A stretch of 64,000 bases of DNA from NCBI GenBank assembly GCA_021786265.1, contig JAJYNP010000226.1, positions 6,782 to 70,781 of the forward strand, in the 5' to 3' direction. A model generated the notes under the pieces. The model saw only the letters and a program-made list of their open reading frames with translations, was not told the DNA's origin and did not search any database. This DNA is from Chloroflexota bacterium. GTDB taxonomy: Bacteria > Chloroflexota > Limnocylindria > Limnocylindrales > CSP1-4. Shown one piece after another: positions 8,475 to 17,369 of the stretch (within the stretch, counting starts at the first letter, position 1; every line of letters starts with the position of its first letter). A program made the translations under genes and the position numbers.

Positions 8475-9466
8475 CGCGCCGCCTCGTCGCGATCCGGCAT
8501 CACCGGCATCGGCAATGCGGGCCCCCTGGGCCGCGCCGGCCGCCGTACCCTGGCGGGAGCCGCCTCCGGCTCCGGCTCGTCCGAGATGTGCGCGAGCGCC
8601 GGGCGCGCGTCCACGACCTCGCGCCCGAAGCCGGCGGCCTCCGGCGCAAGGCCGAACGCCAGACCGATCACCTGGGTGAAGAACACGATCGGCATGTGGT
8701 AGGTGGTCCGGAAATGGGCGTTCATCTCGCCCTGGAAGGCATCGATGTTCATCTGGCACATCGGGCAGACGGTGACCATCATGTCGGCGCCCGCCCGTTC
8801 GGCCGCGTCCACCAGGCGCCGGATCATGCCGAACGCGGTGGAGGGGCCGATCTGCGTCATGTGCCCGCCGCAGCAGTCGGTCTTCAACGGGAACTCGACG
8901 ACGTCGGCCCCCAGCGCGGCGAGCAGGCGATCCAGCTCGCGCGGGTGCTCGTGGTCGGTCCAGCGCCCGTCGTAGTCCGGCCGCGGCACCATGCAGCCGA
9001 GATACGGCGCGAGCTTCAACCCGCGCAGGGGCCGCGTGACGTGGCTCCGCACGGCGTCGAGGCCCACCTCGTGGACGATCACGTCCAGGAGGTGCCGCAC
9101 CCTGACCGAATCCGGCGTGTAGTGCAGGCCGCCGGCGGCCAGGGCCTCGTTGACCCTGGCGCCGAACTCGACGCTCTCGGCCATCGCGTGGTTGGCCTTC
9201 GACAGGTTCAGGAAACAGGCACTGCACGGCGCCACGAGCGTGTCGGTGCCGTTGCGCGCACGCTCCGCGAGCGCCAGGTTGCGGGCGATCAGTGCGTACG
9301 CGGGGAGCCGGCTCAGGCCCAGGTACTCGGTGGCCCCGCAGCAGTTCCAGTCGTCGATCTCGTGCAGGTCGATCCCGAGCGGCCCCGTGATGGCGTCGAG
9401 GGAGTCGCGGTAGGAACGCGCGCTGCTGTCCATGGAGCAGCCGGGGTAGTAGATGTAGCCGCTCAT
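8471..9466 (-). CDS. hdrB: Heterodisulfide reductase subunit B, catalytic
   Basis: A 331-residue HdrB with two CCG domains: WNCCGATEYLG with CSACFLN in the first, and CMVPRP, DCCGGHMTQIG (~196) and CPMCQMN (~232) in the second. In structures these Cys sets hold two non-cubane [4Fe-4S] clusters that reduce a disulfide. The last ~50 residues form a Pro/Arg-rich tail that is not part of the usual fold and may be disordered. ATG at 9466 overlaps the hdrC stop. It acts in the cytoplasm between HdrC and HdrA. The substrate is not predictable from sequence. Confidence 0.92.
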   Translation of the reverse strand: MSGYIYYPGCSMDSSARSYRDSLDAITGPLGIDLHEIDDWNCCGATEYLGLSRLPAYALIARNLALAERARNGTDTLVAPCSACFLNLSKANHAMAESVEFGARVNEALAAGGLHYTPDSVRVRHLLDVIVHEVGLDAVRSHVTRPLRGLKLAPYLGCMVPRPDYDGRWTDHEHPRELDRLLAALGADVVEFPLKTDCCGGHMTQIGPSTAFGMIRRLVDAAERAGADMMVTVCPMCQMNIDAFQGEMNAHFRTTYHMPIVFFTQVIGLAFGLAPEAAGFGREVVDARPALAHISDEPEPEAAPARVRRPARPRGPALPMPVMPDRDEAAR

Positions 9467-10053
9467 GACGCGGCCTCCAGGTCCTTCGCCCGGGCCAGGA
9501 TCCGCCTGAGGCCGCTCATGCCGTGGATGCGACGGGGGGGCAGGATCCCCATCCGCCCGCTGCGCAGCATGCTGATCCCCATCGGGGCCATCGCGGGCAA
9601 GCGAGTGAGGTAGTGGCGCAGGTAGTGGCGCGCCGTGAGGCCCACCTCGAAGCTGCGCCCGAACGTCTCCACGTTCCAGACGAAGGCCTTCGAGAAGTCG
9701 GGCGCGGTGGAGCTCGCGTACGCGTGGCTGGCCACCGCCATGTTCTTCAGCGTATACATCACGTCGGTGATGCGCACCTCCTGCGGGCAGCGGACGGTGC
9801 AGAAGTAGCAGGAGACGCACATCCAGGGGGTGTTGCTGGCCAGCACCTGCTCGCGCATGCCCGCGCCGATCAGGGCGAACAGCGCGCGGGGGGTGTGGTC
9901 CATGTCGTCCGCCGACGGGCACGAGCCGCCACAGGTGCCGCACTGGATGCACTTGTCGAGTCGGCACGTCACGCCGGTGCGCGCGATCACCTCATCGAGG
10001 AACTCGCGGCCGGGTCGCCCGACCGCGGGCTGTGCCAGCTGGACCTGGGTCAC
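9463..10053 (-). CDS. hdrC: Heterodisulfide reductase subunit C, iron-sulfur
   Basis: A 196-residue protein with two [4Fe-4S] motifs, CIQCGTCGGSCP (~35-46) and CVSCYFCTVRCP (~79-90), which carry electrons from HdrA to HdrB. It is the first gene of the eight-gene Hdr-Mvh run. The start is the GTG at 10053, set by a strong AGGAGGTG about 5 nt upstream. The ~200 bp before it hold a strong G-quadruplex motif and a GC-rich tandem repeat. Clear family member. Confidence 0.92.
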   Translation of the reverse strand: MTQVQLAQPAVGRPGREFLDEVIARTGVTCRLDKCIQCGTCGGSCPSADDMDHTPRALFALIGAGMREQVLASNTPWMCVSCYFCTVRCPQEVRITDVMYTLKNMAVASHAYASSTAPDFSKAFVWNVETFGRSFEVGLTARHYLRHYLTRLPAMAPMGISMLRSGRMGILPPRRIHGMSGLRRILARAKDLEAAS

Positions 10054-10145
10054 CTGCCACCTCCTGCTTGTTCTCGCGCGGCAATCGTTTCGCCGGGGTC
10101 AGGGAGGGGCAAGGGGACGCAGGCGCCATGCGACCAGGGCCGGTT

Positions 10146-10174
10146 GGGGGCAGGGGGTGGGGATAACGGGGGGG
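10146..10174 (+). other. Putative G-quadruplex motif upstream of hdrC
   Basis: Four G runs of 5, 5, 4 and 7 bases separated by loops of 2, 1 and 5 bases lie on the plus strand, about 95 bp upstream of the hdrC start. The plus strand is the template for the hdr-mvh operon, so a folded quadruplex could hinder transcription through the leader or promoter. The motif is plain in the sequence; any function is inference. Confidence 0.6.
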
Positions 10175-10200
10175 CCGCCGGGGTGCCGAGCGGAGGGTGG

Positions 10201-10233
10201 GCGGCCGGGGGCGGCGGCCGGGGGCGGCGGCCG
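10201..10233. repeat. 13-bp GC-rich tandem repeat (about 2.5 copies)
   Basis: The unit gcggccgggggcg occurs twice in a row and then partially, between hdrC and the saccharopine-dehydrogenase-like gene. With the G-rich stretch just before it, this fills most of the 205-bp intergenic space. No clear TAnnnT -10 box for hdrC was seen here, so the operon promoter is not placed. Confidence 0.6.
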
Positions 10234-10258
10234 CCTCGTCGAGACTCAGCCGGGCGGA

Positions 10259-11512
10259 TCAGGCGCGCAATGCCTCCGGCGCGGCGACCGGCCGGTGGGT
10301 GCCGGGGTCCCGCTCCTCGATCGCATGGTGGATGCCGTACCTGTCCATCACGGCCAGGTATGGATCGGGATCGAACGCCTCGGGTCCGAGCACGCCCTCG
10401 CCCTTCCAGGCACCCTCCGCCAGCATCTCCATCGCGACGACCGGGTTGAAGCCCGTCTGGTACCCGACCACCTGGAGCCCGAACCGCCGCATCGTCTCCC
10501 GGGCGTCGGACATCTGGTACAGGTAGACCTCGCGCGGTCGACCGCCCCTGGTTCCCGTCACGAGCGTGCCCACGATGGCCCGTCCGACCATCCTGTCGCC
10601 GATCGTGGCCGGGTCGGGCGTCACGGCCGCCACGACATCGCGCGGCGAGACCTCCACGCCCCCCACCCGCACCTTCTCCTTGCTGTCCAGGCCGAGCGCG
10701 TGGAGCATCTTCAGCGTCTCGATGAATTCGCTCCCGAGCGCGTACTTGAAGGTCGCCTTCCGGCAGTCGATCCAGCGCGGGACGAGCAGCACCTCCTCGT
10801 GCTCCACGTGCACGCACTCGACGGGGCCCACGCCCTCGGGGAAGACGAACATCTCCGGCTCGGCGAACGGCTCGACGGTGTACCAGCCGCGGCCGCGCTC
10901 CCAGATGACGGGCGGATTCAGGCACTCCTCGATGGTGGTCCAGATCGAGAAGACGGTGGCGAAGGGGTAGCCCTCGATGCGAAGGTCGCCGCCGTCACGA
11001 ACGTTGACCTCGTGGACCTCGTCGAAGAGATGCACGGCCGCATATTTCGCGAACACGTCCGACAGGCCGGGATCCATGCCCATGCCCACGAGCGCGAGCC
11101 GGCCTCGATCGCGCCAGGCCTGGTCCCTCGCGAACTGCTCGTCGCCGAGCTTGACCCCGGTCTCACGGTAGGGATCGCTGGGGTGGGGGGCCGACAGGCT
11201 CACCGCCATGTCCAGGTAGTCGACGCCGGCGTCGAACGCGCCATCGAAGATGGGCATCACGAACCGGGGGTCGACGGCATTCACCACGAGATCCACGCCG
11301 TGACGTGACGCGGCGCCGGCCACCGCGGCACGATCCGAGGCGTCGATGCGCTCGGCAGTGAAGACCGGATCGCCGCCCGCGGCGGACGCCACCCGGCGCG
11401 CACGGTCCACGTCGTAGTCGGCGACGACCATCCGCTCCAGCCAGGGCCGACCCCCGCTGAGCCTGGCGATCGCCTCGCCGACGGTCCCGGCTCCGACCAG
11501 CAGCACCTTCAT
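10259..11512 (-). CDS. Saccharopine dehydrogenase-like NAD(P)-dependent oxidoreductase
   Basis: A 417-residue protein with an N-terminal Rossmann fold ([16 protein letters not shown], acidic D33 after the second strand) and the catalytic-domain pattern of the saccharopine dehydrogenase / lysine 6-dehydrogenase family ([15 protein letters not shown] around residue ~145; [11 protein letters not shown] near the C-terminus). Such enzymes oxidise or condense amino-acid amines. The exact substrate (lysine, saccharopine, homospermidine-type) cannot be told from sequence. ATG at 11512 has CAGGAGAGA upstream. It stands alone, divergent from the leucine-catabolic genes; a GATAAT-like box lies at ~11566-11571 on its strand. 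Confidence 0.78.
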   Translation of the reverse strand: MKVLLVGAGTVGEAIARLSGGRPWLERMVVADYDVDRARRVASAAGGDPVFTAERIDASDRAAVAGAASRHGVDLVVNAVDPRFVMPIFDGAFDAGVDYLDMAVSLSAPHPSDPYRETGVKLGDEQFARDQAWRDRGRLALVGMGMDPGLSDVFAKYAAVHLFDEVHEVNVRDGGDLRIEGYPFATVFSIWTTIEECLNPPVIWERGRGWYTVEPFAEPEMFVFPEGVGPVECVHVEHEEVLLVPRWIDCRKATFKYALGSEFIETLKMLHALGLDSKEKVRVGGVEVSPRDVVAAVTPDPATIGDRMVGRAIVGTLVTGTRGGRPREVYLYQMSDARETMRRFGLQVVGYQTGFNPVVAMEMLAEGAWKGEGVLGPEAFDPDPYLAVMDRYGIHHAIEERDPGTHRPVAAPEALRA

Positions 11513-11719
11513 ACAGTCTCTCCTGCACTTCGCGCGGCGCCCCGCATGTGCGTTGTCGGACGATTATCGCATGAGATCTGGTCGACCCGCTCTCTTTGCT
11601 CTCCTGCACTCGCATCCAGGCACGAATTCCGCACGTCGCGGGGGCGGCCCGCGGGGCCCCCGCGGCCTGCCGGCGCAGCCCGGCGCAGGAGTCCGGCCGA
11701 AGGTGCGAGGAGGCGACGT
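11513..11719. promoter_or_regulatory. Divergent control region, saccharopine-DH-like gene / mccB
   Basis: This 207-bp spacer separates two divergent genes. It is relatively AT-rich around 11560-11600 and GC-rich near mccB. A GATAAT-like -10 box for the leftward gene lies near 11566; no convincing -35 is visible. The rightward gene has a strong GAGGAGG Shine-Dalgarno before 11720. Confidence 0.35.
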
Positions 11720-13369
11720 ATGATCCCCGCCATGCCCGTGCTGCGGAGCCGCGCAGATCCGGCGAACCCTGAGGCTCGCGCCAACCGGGCCACGATGGAG
11801 CGCCTCGTGGCCGAGCTCCGGGCCCGCCAGGCGAGTGTGGCGGCGCGCGGGGCAGGCGGCGACGAGGGGTCCATCGGGCGCCATCGCTCGCGGGGCAAGC
11901 TGCCGGTCCGCGAGCGCATCGACCGGCTCCTGGACCCCGGCACCGCGTTCCTCGAGCTGAGCCCGCTCGCCGCCGACGGCGTCTACGGCGAGCCCGTGCC
12001 GTCCGCCGGGATCGTCACCGGGGTGGGTCACATCGAAGGCACCACCTGCGTGGTGATCGCCAACGACGCGACGGTGAAGGGCGGCACCTACTACCCCCTC
12101 ACCGTCAAGAAGCACCTGCGGGCACAGGAGATCGCCCTCGAGAATCGCCTTCCCTGCCTCTATCTCGTCGACTCCGGGGGTGCCTACCTGCCGCTGCAGG
12201 CGGAGGTCTTCCCGGACCGTGACCACTTCGGGCGCATCTTCTACAACCAGGCCCGCATGTCGGCGCTGGGCATCCCGCAGGTCGCGCTCGTCATGGGAAG
12301 CTGCACGGCGGGCGGCGCGTACGTGCCGGCCATGAGCGACGAGGCCGTGATCGTCCGCGGTACGGGAACGATCTTCCTGGGCGGTCCTCCGCTGGTGAAG
12401 GCGGCCACCGGCGAGGACGTGTCGGCGGAGGAGCTGGGCGGCGCCGAGGTCCACGCGCGTGTCAGCGGCGTGGCCGATTACGAGGCCCTGGACGACGAGC
12501 ACGCGCTGGCGATCGGTCGCTCGATCGTGCGCAACCTGTCGCGCCGGGCGCCCGACCCGCCCTGGGAACGCCTGGCGCCGGAACCGCCGGCGGTCGGAGC
12601 GGACGGGGCCGACGGGTCGACCGGCCTGTACGACGTGATCCCGGCCGATCTGCGCCGGGGCCGGCTCGACGCCCGCGAGGTGATCGCGCGGCTCGTCGAC
12701 GGCAGCCGCTTCCACGAGTTCAAGCCACTCTACGGCGAGACGCTGGTGTGCGGGTTCGCCCACCTGGAGGGCTATCCGGTCGCGATCCTCGCCAATGACG
12801 GCATCCTGTTCAGCGAGTCCGCCCTCAAGGGCGCCCACTTCATCGAGCTCGCGGCGCAGCGGCGCGTGCCGCTCGTGTTCCTGCAGAACATCGCGGGGTT
12901 CATGGTCGGCCGCGAGTACGAGGCGGGCGGGATCGCCAAGCACGGCGCGAAGCTGGTGACGGCGGTCGCCTGCGCCGAGGTGCCGAAGTTCACGGTGCTC
13001 GTCGGGGGGAGCTTCGGGGCCGGCAACTACGCCATGGCGGGGCGCGCCTACCAGCCCCGCTTCCTGTGGTCCTGGCCGAACAGCCGGATCAGCGTGATGG
13101 GCGGGCAGCAGGCGGCGCGCGTCCTGTCGACGGTGCGGGAGGCCTCGCTCCCGGGCGGACAGTGGCCGTCGGAGGAAGATCGGGCCGCGTTCGAGATCCC
13201 GATCCTGGACGGCTACGAGCGTGAGGGCTCGCCATGGTACGCGACGGCACGCCTCTGGGACGACGGCGTGATCGACCCGCTCGACACGCGGCGCGTGCTC
13301 GCGCTGGGGATCGAGGCCGCGCTGCATGCCCCGATCCCGGAGACGCGGTTCGGCGTCTTCCGGATGTAG
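11720..13369 (+). CDS. liuB: Methylcrotonyl-CoA carboxylase, carboxyltransferase (beta) subunit
   Basis: A 549-residue biotin-dependent carboxyltransferase. MCC-type signatures are visible: [20 protein letters not shown] (~195), the [21 protein letters not shown] stretch (~390) and [15 protein letters not shown] near ~455; propionyl-CoA carboxylases differ at these points. It transfers CO2 from biotin to 3-methylcrotonyl-CoA in leucine and isovalerate breakdown. The start at 11720 has GAGGAGG 7-8 nt upstream; the longer upstream frame is Arg/Pro-rich junk. The biotin-carrying subunit is at 13939, HMG-CoA lyase at 15834 and an acyl-CoA dehydrogenase at 17370, which together fit the pathway. 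Confidence 0.9.
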   Translation: MIPAMPVLRSRADPANPEARANRATMERLVAELRARQASVAARGAGGDEGSIGRHRSRGKLPVRERIDRLLDPGTAFLELSPLAADGVYGEPVPSAGIVTGVGHIEGTTCVVIANDATVKGGTYYPLTVKKHLRAQEIALENRLPCLYLVDSGGAYLPLQAEVFPDRDHFGRIFYNQARMSALGIPQVALVMGSCTAGGAYVPAMSDEAVIVRGTGTIFLGGPPLVKAATGEDVSAEELGGAEVHARVSGVADYEALDDEHALAIGRSIVRNLSRRAPDPPWERLAPEPPAVGADGADGSTGLYDVIPADLRRGRLDAREVIARLVDGSRFHEFKPLYGETLVCGFAHLEGYPVAILANDGILFSESALKGAHFIELAAQRRVPLVFLQNIAGFMVGREYEAGGIAKHGAKLVTAVACAEVPKFTVLVGGSFGAGNYAMAGRAYQPRFLWSWPNSRISVMGGQQAARVLSTVREASLPGGQWPSEEDRAAFEIPILDGYEREGSPWYATARLWDDGVIDPLDTRRVLALGIEAALHAPIPETRFGVFRM

Positions 13370-13443
13370 GCGACGCGGTCCGGGCGGGTGCCGGGCTCGT
13401 CACGCGATCCATCCCGGGGACCATGCGGGGCTCCGGCAGTCGG

Positions 13444-13449
13444 TACAAT
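13444..13449 (+). promoter_or_regulatory. TACAAT -10 box upstream of the SemiSWEET gene
   Basis: TACAAT, preceded by a G, lies about 85 bp before the SemiSWEET start, inside the 163-bp gap after mccB. No good -35 is seen. It suggests the transporter, and perhaps the genes after it, can be transcribed apart from mccB. Confidence 0.35.
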
Positions 13450-13532
13450 CGGCGTCGCCGCGCGTGCGCTCCTCCTGGGACCCAGTGAGCGTGGCCCGTT
13501 CGCCAGAGCGCAGTCGTGTCCGCAGGTGACGC

Positions 13533-13877
13533 ATGTTGAACGCGCTGGCCGTGGCCGCTGCGGCCTGGGGGGTGCTCATGGGCATCAGCCCCCTGCTCCA
13601 GATCCGGCGGATGGTGGAGCGGCGCTCCTCGGCGGACGTATCCATCGGGTACCTGTCGGTCCTGATCGTGGGGTTCGTCCTGTGGGCGGCCTATGGTGCG
13701 TCGATCGCGAACCTCGCGCTCGTGATCCCGAACACCGTCTCCCTGGTCGTGGGCATCGCGACCATCCTCGTCGTGCGCCGGTATCGCCACGGCCCGGCGG
13801 AGGCGGCGGCCGCGCACCAGGCCGCGACCGCCGCGCGGGCCCCGGGAGCCACCGAGGGCGCTCGCCGGACCCACTGA
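13533..13877 (+). CDS. SemiSWEET (PQ-loop) small transporter
   Basis: A 114-residue protein with three membrane helices in the first ~85 residues and a PQ-loop-like SPLLQIRRM at ~20-28, then an IPN motif in the third helix. This is the bacterial SemiSWEET/MtN3 pattern; such proteins work as dimers and usually carry sugars. The C-terminal ~30 residues are an Ala/Arg-rich cytoplasmic tail. AGGTGA lies just before the ATG. It sits between the two subunits of methylcrotonyl-CoA carboxylase, an unusual position for a sugar carrier, so its substrate should be treated as open. Confidence 0.78.
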   Translation: MLNALAVAAAAWGVLMGISPLLQIRRMVERRSSADVSIGYLSVLIVGFVLWAAYGASIANLALVIPNTVSLVVGIATILVVRRYRHGPAEAAAAHQAATAARAPGATEGARRTH

Positions 13878-13926
13878 CGGCCCGTCCCTGGCGGGCGCCG
13901 CCGGCACCGGCGCCGCCCGCCACCGC

Positions 13927-13932
13927 TACCAT
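13927..13932 (+). promoter_or_regulatory. TACCAT -10 box, leaderless-type
   Basis: TACCAT followed by 6 nt and then the GTG start of the carboxylase alpha subunit; transcription would begin at or within a base or two of the start codon. Confidence 0.5.
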
Positions 13933-13938
13933 GCAGAC

Positions 13939-15837
13939 GTGGCGAACGCCCGGGCAACGTCCGGCCCGATCCGCGTCCTCTTCGTCGCGAACCGCGGCGA
14001 GATCGCGGCACGCATCGAGCGGACCTGCGAGCGCATGGGGATCGCATGCGTGGTCCCGCATCGTGACGTGGACCCGGGCCTCGATCTCCTCGACGCGACG
14101 GCCGTCGTGGCGGCCGCGCTCCGCTCCGGCGCCGACGCCCTCCACCCCGGGTACGGGTTCCTCGCGGAGAGCGCCGCGTTTGCCACGGCCGTGCTCGATG
14201 CCGGCCTGCGCTGGGTGGGGCCGCCGCCCGGCGCCATCCGGGCCCTTGGCGACAAGGCCAGCGCGCGCCGCCGCGCGACATCACTCGGCATCCCGGTCCT
14301 TCCCGGCTACGACGGCGAGGACCAGTCGGATGAGACGCTGCGGGCCGAGGCCGGCCGCGTCGGGTATCCGCTGCTGGTCAAGCCCGCCGGCGGCGGTGGC
14401 GGCAAGGGGATGCGGATCGTCCACGCGGCCGGGGCGCTGGACCACGCGCTGACCGCCGCCCGGCGCGAGGCCGGGGCCGCGTTCGGCGACGGGCGGCTGC
14501 TGCTGGAGCGCAACGTCGCACCGGCGCGACACGTGGAGATCCAGGTGCTGTTCGACGGTGCCGGCCACGGCGTCCACCTGGGCGACCGCGACTGCTCCGT
14601 GCAGCGTCGCTTCCAGAAGGTGCTCGAGGAGGCGCCGGGTCCCAGCGTGGGGCCGGCGCTGCGCAAAGCACTCGGGCAGGCCGCGTTGCGGCTCGCGTCG
14701 TCGGTCGGCTACACCTCCGCGGGCACCTGCGAGTTCCTGGTCGACGACGCGGATGCCTGGTGGTTCCTCGAGATGAACACGCGCCTCCAGGTCGAGCACC
14801 CGGTGACGGAGCTCGTGACGGGACGCGACCTGGTCGCCGACCAGCTCCGGATCGCGGCCGGCGAGCCCCTCGGCTTCGGGCAGGGCGACGTGCGGTTCGA
14901 CGGGCACGCGGTCGAGGTGCGCCTGTACGCCGAGGACCCGGCGGTCGGATTCCTCCCGGCGACCGGGCGAGTCGAGGCCCTGCGGTGGCCGGCGGGACCG
15001 GGCGTGCGCGTGGAACCGGGCGTCGCCGCGGGCGGCGAGGTGGCGGGTCGCTTCGATCCCATGCTCGCCAAGGTCGCGGCGTGGGGTCGTGCCCGCGAGG
15101 AGGCGCTCGACCGGCTGACGGCCGCCCTCGATGCGACCGTCGTGCTTGGGCTGACCACCAACCTGCGTTTCCTGCGCTGGCTCGTGCGCTCCGCCGCGGT
15201 CCGCGAAGGGCGCTCGCGCACCGACACGATCGAGTCGCACTGGCCGCCGCCGGAGGGATGGGGACCGCCGGCCATCCCGGAGGCCGCGTGGCAGCTCGCG
15301 GCGCGGCTGCTGCTGGACGCGGATCAGCGCGCACGGCCCGGCGATCCCTGGTGCGGCGGCTGGCGGCCGAACGCCCCCGCGGTGGTGCGGCTGCGGTCCG
15401 ACGGCGATGAGCGGTCGGTACCGGTGGGCCCCGTGTCAACGGGCGAGACCCACGTCCCGGGCGCCGTCGTGGTGAGCGGCGGGACGGTTCACCTGGACAT
15501 CGAGGGCCGCAGCGTCCCGTTCCGGATCGCTCCGGCGCCGGACGTCGACCGGGCCGCGCGCGAGGCCGCACACCACGGCTCGGGGGGCGACTCACGGGTC
15601 ACGGCCCCGATGCCGGGGCGGATCATTGCCGTGCACGTCGCCGAGGCGGCCGCGGTCGCCGCCGGGGCCCCCATCGCGACGCTCGAGGCGATGAAGATGG
15701 AGCACGTCGTGTCCGCGCCGCGCCAGGGGCCCGTGCGTGAGCTCCTGGTTCGGGCGGGCGAGCAGGTGATCGCGGGGCAGCTGCTGGCGGTGATCGGCCG
15801 TCCCGACGGCGCCGTGTCGGCGGGCGAGGAGGCGTGA
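13939..15837 (+). CDS. liuD: Methylcrotonyl/acyl-CoA carboxylase, biotin carboxylase + biotin carrier (alpha) subunit
   Basis: A 632-residue alpha subunit: biotin carboxylase N-terminal domain (LFVANRGEIAARI; HPGYGFLAE), ATP-grasp domain (KPAGGGGGKGMRIV; EMNTRLQVEHPVTE), C-terminal carboxylase domain, a linker, and a biotinyl domain with EAMKMEH, the biotinylated Lys being at ~586. It carboxylates its own biotin at the expense of ATP. With LiuB it makes 3-methylglutaconyl-CoA. The alpha-subunit sequence alone does not separate MCC from propionyl-CoA carboxylase; the neighbours do. The GTG start overlaps nothing upstream and sits 6 nt after a TACCAT box, so the mRNA may be leaderless. The stop overlaps the HMG-CoA lyase start (GTGA). 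Confidence 0.9.
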   Translation: MANARATSGPIRVLFVANRGEIAARIERTCERMGIACVVPHRDVDPGLDLLDATAVVAAALRSGADALHPGYGFLAESAAFATAVLDAGLRWVGPPPGAIRALGDKASARRRATSLGIPVLPGYDGEDQSDETLRAEAGRVGYPLLVKPAGGGGGKGMRIVHAAGALDHALTAARREAGAAFGDGRLLLERNVAPARHVEIQVLFDGAGHGVHLGDRDCSVQRRFQKVLEEAPGPSVGPALRKALGQAALRLASSVGYTSAGTCEFLVDDADAWWFLEMNTRLQVEHPVTELVTGRDLVADQLRIAAGEPLGFGQGDVRFDGHAVEVRLYAEDPAVGFLPATGRVEALRWPAGPGVRVEPGVAAGGEVAGRFDPMLAKVAAWGRAREEALDRLTAALDATVVLGLTTNLRFLRWLVRSAAVREGRSRTDTIESHWPPPEGWGPPAIPEAAWQLAARLLLDADQRARPGDPWCGGWRPNAPAVVRLRSDGDERSVPVGPVSTGETHVPGAVVVSGGTVHLDIEGRSVPFRIAPAPDVDRAAREAAHHGSGGDSRVTAPMPGRIIAVHVAEAAAVAAGAPIATLEAMKMEHVVSAPRQGPVRELLVRAGEQVIAGQLLAVIGRPDGAVSAGEEA

Positions 15838-16775
15838 CCGTGGTCGGGCCGGGAGATCGCGTGCGGATCTACGAGGTCGGGCCGCGCGACGGGCTGCAGA
15901 ACGAGGCGCGGCCCGTCCCGACCGGGGACAAGCGCCGTTTCATCGAGCTGCTGGTCGCCGCGGGGCTGCGGGAGATCGAGGCCACCAGCTTCGTGTCGCC
16001 GAGGGCCGTGCCGCAGCTGGCCGACGCCGACGAGCTGCTCCGGTCGCTGCCGCGCGACCCCGCGGTGCGGTATCCCGTGCTGGTGCCGAACCTCCGCGGG
16101 CTCGAGCGCGCGGAGGCCGCCGGGGCCCGGGCGATCGCCGTCTTCACCGCCGCCACCGACGCGTTCGCGGAGCACAACATCAGCATGAGCGTGGAGACCT
16201 CGCTCCGGACGTTCGGGCCGCTGCTCGACCGTGCCGGCGAGCTCGGCTGGTGGCGCCGCGGGTACGTGTCGACCACGTTCGGATGCCCGTACACGGGCCG
16301 GGTGGAGCCCGAGCGGGCAGTGCGCGTCGCGGCCCGACTGCTGGAGCTCGGCGTCGACGAGGTCTGCTTCGGCGACACGATCGGCGTGGCGGTGCCCTCC
16401 CAGGTGCGGGAGCTGCTCGCACACGTGCGGGCCTCGGGGTTCCCGGTCGAGCGCGTCGCGCTGCACTTCCACGACACGCGCGGGACCGCGGTCGCGAACG
16501 TGGTGGCCGGGCTCGAGGCGGGCGTCCGCTGCTTCGACTCGTCGACGGGCGGGACCGGCGGATGCCCGTACGCCCCCGGGGCCGCCGGCAACCTGGCGAC
16601 GGAGGACCTGGTCTACCTGCTCGACGGCCTGGGGCTCCCGCACGGCGCCGTGCTGCCCCGGGTGCTCGAGGCCGCGCGCTTCATCTCGGGCGCCCTCGGC
16701 CGGCCGCTCTCCTCGAAGGTCGGGCAGGCGGGAGGCTGGGACCCGGAAACCGGGCAGCCCCTGGGTCGCGCGTAG
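15834..16775 (+). CDS. liuE: Hydroxymethylglutaryl-CoA lyase
   Basis: A 313-residue TIM-barrel lyase. EVGPRDGLQNE near the N-terminus gives the catalytic Arg-Asp; the metal-binding HFHDTRG is at ~210, and GGTGGCPYAPGAAGN at ~240 contains the active-site Cys of HMG-CoA lyases. It splits HMG-CoA to acetyl-CoA and acetoacetate, the last step of leucine breakdown. The GTG start overlaps the carboxylase alpha stop by 4 nt. The preceding enzyme of the pathway, methylglutaconyl-CoA hydratase, is not in the window. Confidence 0.9.
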   Translation: MTVVGPGDRVRIYEVGPRDGLQNEARPVPTGDKRRFIELLVAAGLREIEATSFVSPRAVPQLADADELLRSLPRDPAVRYPVLVPNLRGLERAEAAGARAIAVFTAATDAFAEHNISMSVETSLRTFGPLLDRAGELGWWRRGYVSTTFGCPYTGRVEPERAVRVAARLLELGVDEVCFGDTIGVAVPSQVRELLAHVRASGFPVERVALHFHDTRGTAVANVVAGLEAGVRCFDSSTGGTGGCPYAPGAAGNLATEDLVYLLDGLGLPHGAVLPRVLEAARFISGALGRPLSSKVGQAGGWDPETGQPLGRA

Positions 16776-16876
16776 CACGTCCGCCGCCGTCGGAGGGGCC
16801 GGGCGGGATCCCGGATGCGCACGCCCGGACGTGACTCGCTCCGCCGGGGCGTGGCTCCATCTCCGCGCCCTGGCGG

Positions 16877-17299
16877 CTACGCCGGGCCGTCGTCCGGCCA
16901 GTCGAAGTCGGTCGGACCCTCGCCGGCCGGCCTCCGCGGCGCGAGCGCCCCGGACGGCGCCGGCGAGACCAGCTCGACCGCGAGGAGCGCGAGAGCAGCC
17001 GGCAGCAGCAGGAAGGCGAGGGCGCCGAGCAGCGGGAAGAGCGCCAGCAGCGCGAGGACCGCCACCGTCACGCGCCAGGCGCGCCCATACCGGATCCGGC
17101 GCACGAGCACGCGGCCGGCCAGGATCGTGAGCACGCAGCTGCCGACGACCAGCGCGACCGTCGGAGCCAGCCCGGGATCGGCGATCGACCCGATCAACCC
17201 GGTCACCGACATGACCAGCAGGCCCGCGATCGCGAGCCACAGGGGGAGGTCGCGAACGGTCAACCAGGGTCGAAGCCGGGTCACGAGCAGCCGCGTCAT
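16877..17299 (-). CDS. Small four-helix membrane protein, unknown
   Basis: A 140-residue protein with two hairpins of hydrophobic segments (about residues 15-65 and 80-115) and a charged C-terminal tail rich in Pro, Glu and Asp. No family was recognised. The start at 17299 was chosen over the ATG ten codons upstream because TACCAT lies 8 nt before it, the leaderless arrangement seen for other single genes in this window. It converges with the HMG-CoA lyase gene, about 100 bp away. Function unknown. Confidence 0.55.
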   Translation of the reverse strand: MTRLLVTRLRPWLTVRDLPLWLAIAGLLVMSVTGLIGSIADPGLAPTVALVVGSCVLTILAGRVLVRRIRYGRAWRVTVAVLALLALFPLLGALAFLLLPAALALLAVELVSPAPSGALAPRRPAGEGPTDFDWPDDGPA

Positions 17300-17307
17300 G
17301 ATTCGTG

Positions 17308-17313
17308 ATGGTA
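17308..17313 (-). promoter_or_regulatory. TACCAT -10 box, leaderless-type
   Basis: On the minus strand, TACCAT is followed by 8 nt and the ATG at 17299. Confidence 0.5.
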
Positions 17314-17369
17314 GCCGGCCGCCGCCCACGCCCGCAGGGCCGTCCTGGTTCCGCGGGCCGGCCCGCGCC

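Noticed and set aside
16776..16833. 8-bp inverted repeat CACGTCCG / CGGACGTG between two convergent genes
   Set aside because: Arms are 42 bp apart with no U-run; it could be a weak bidirectional terminator but chance is likely at this GC content.
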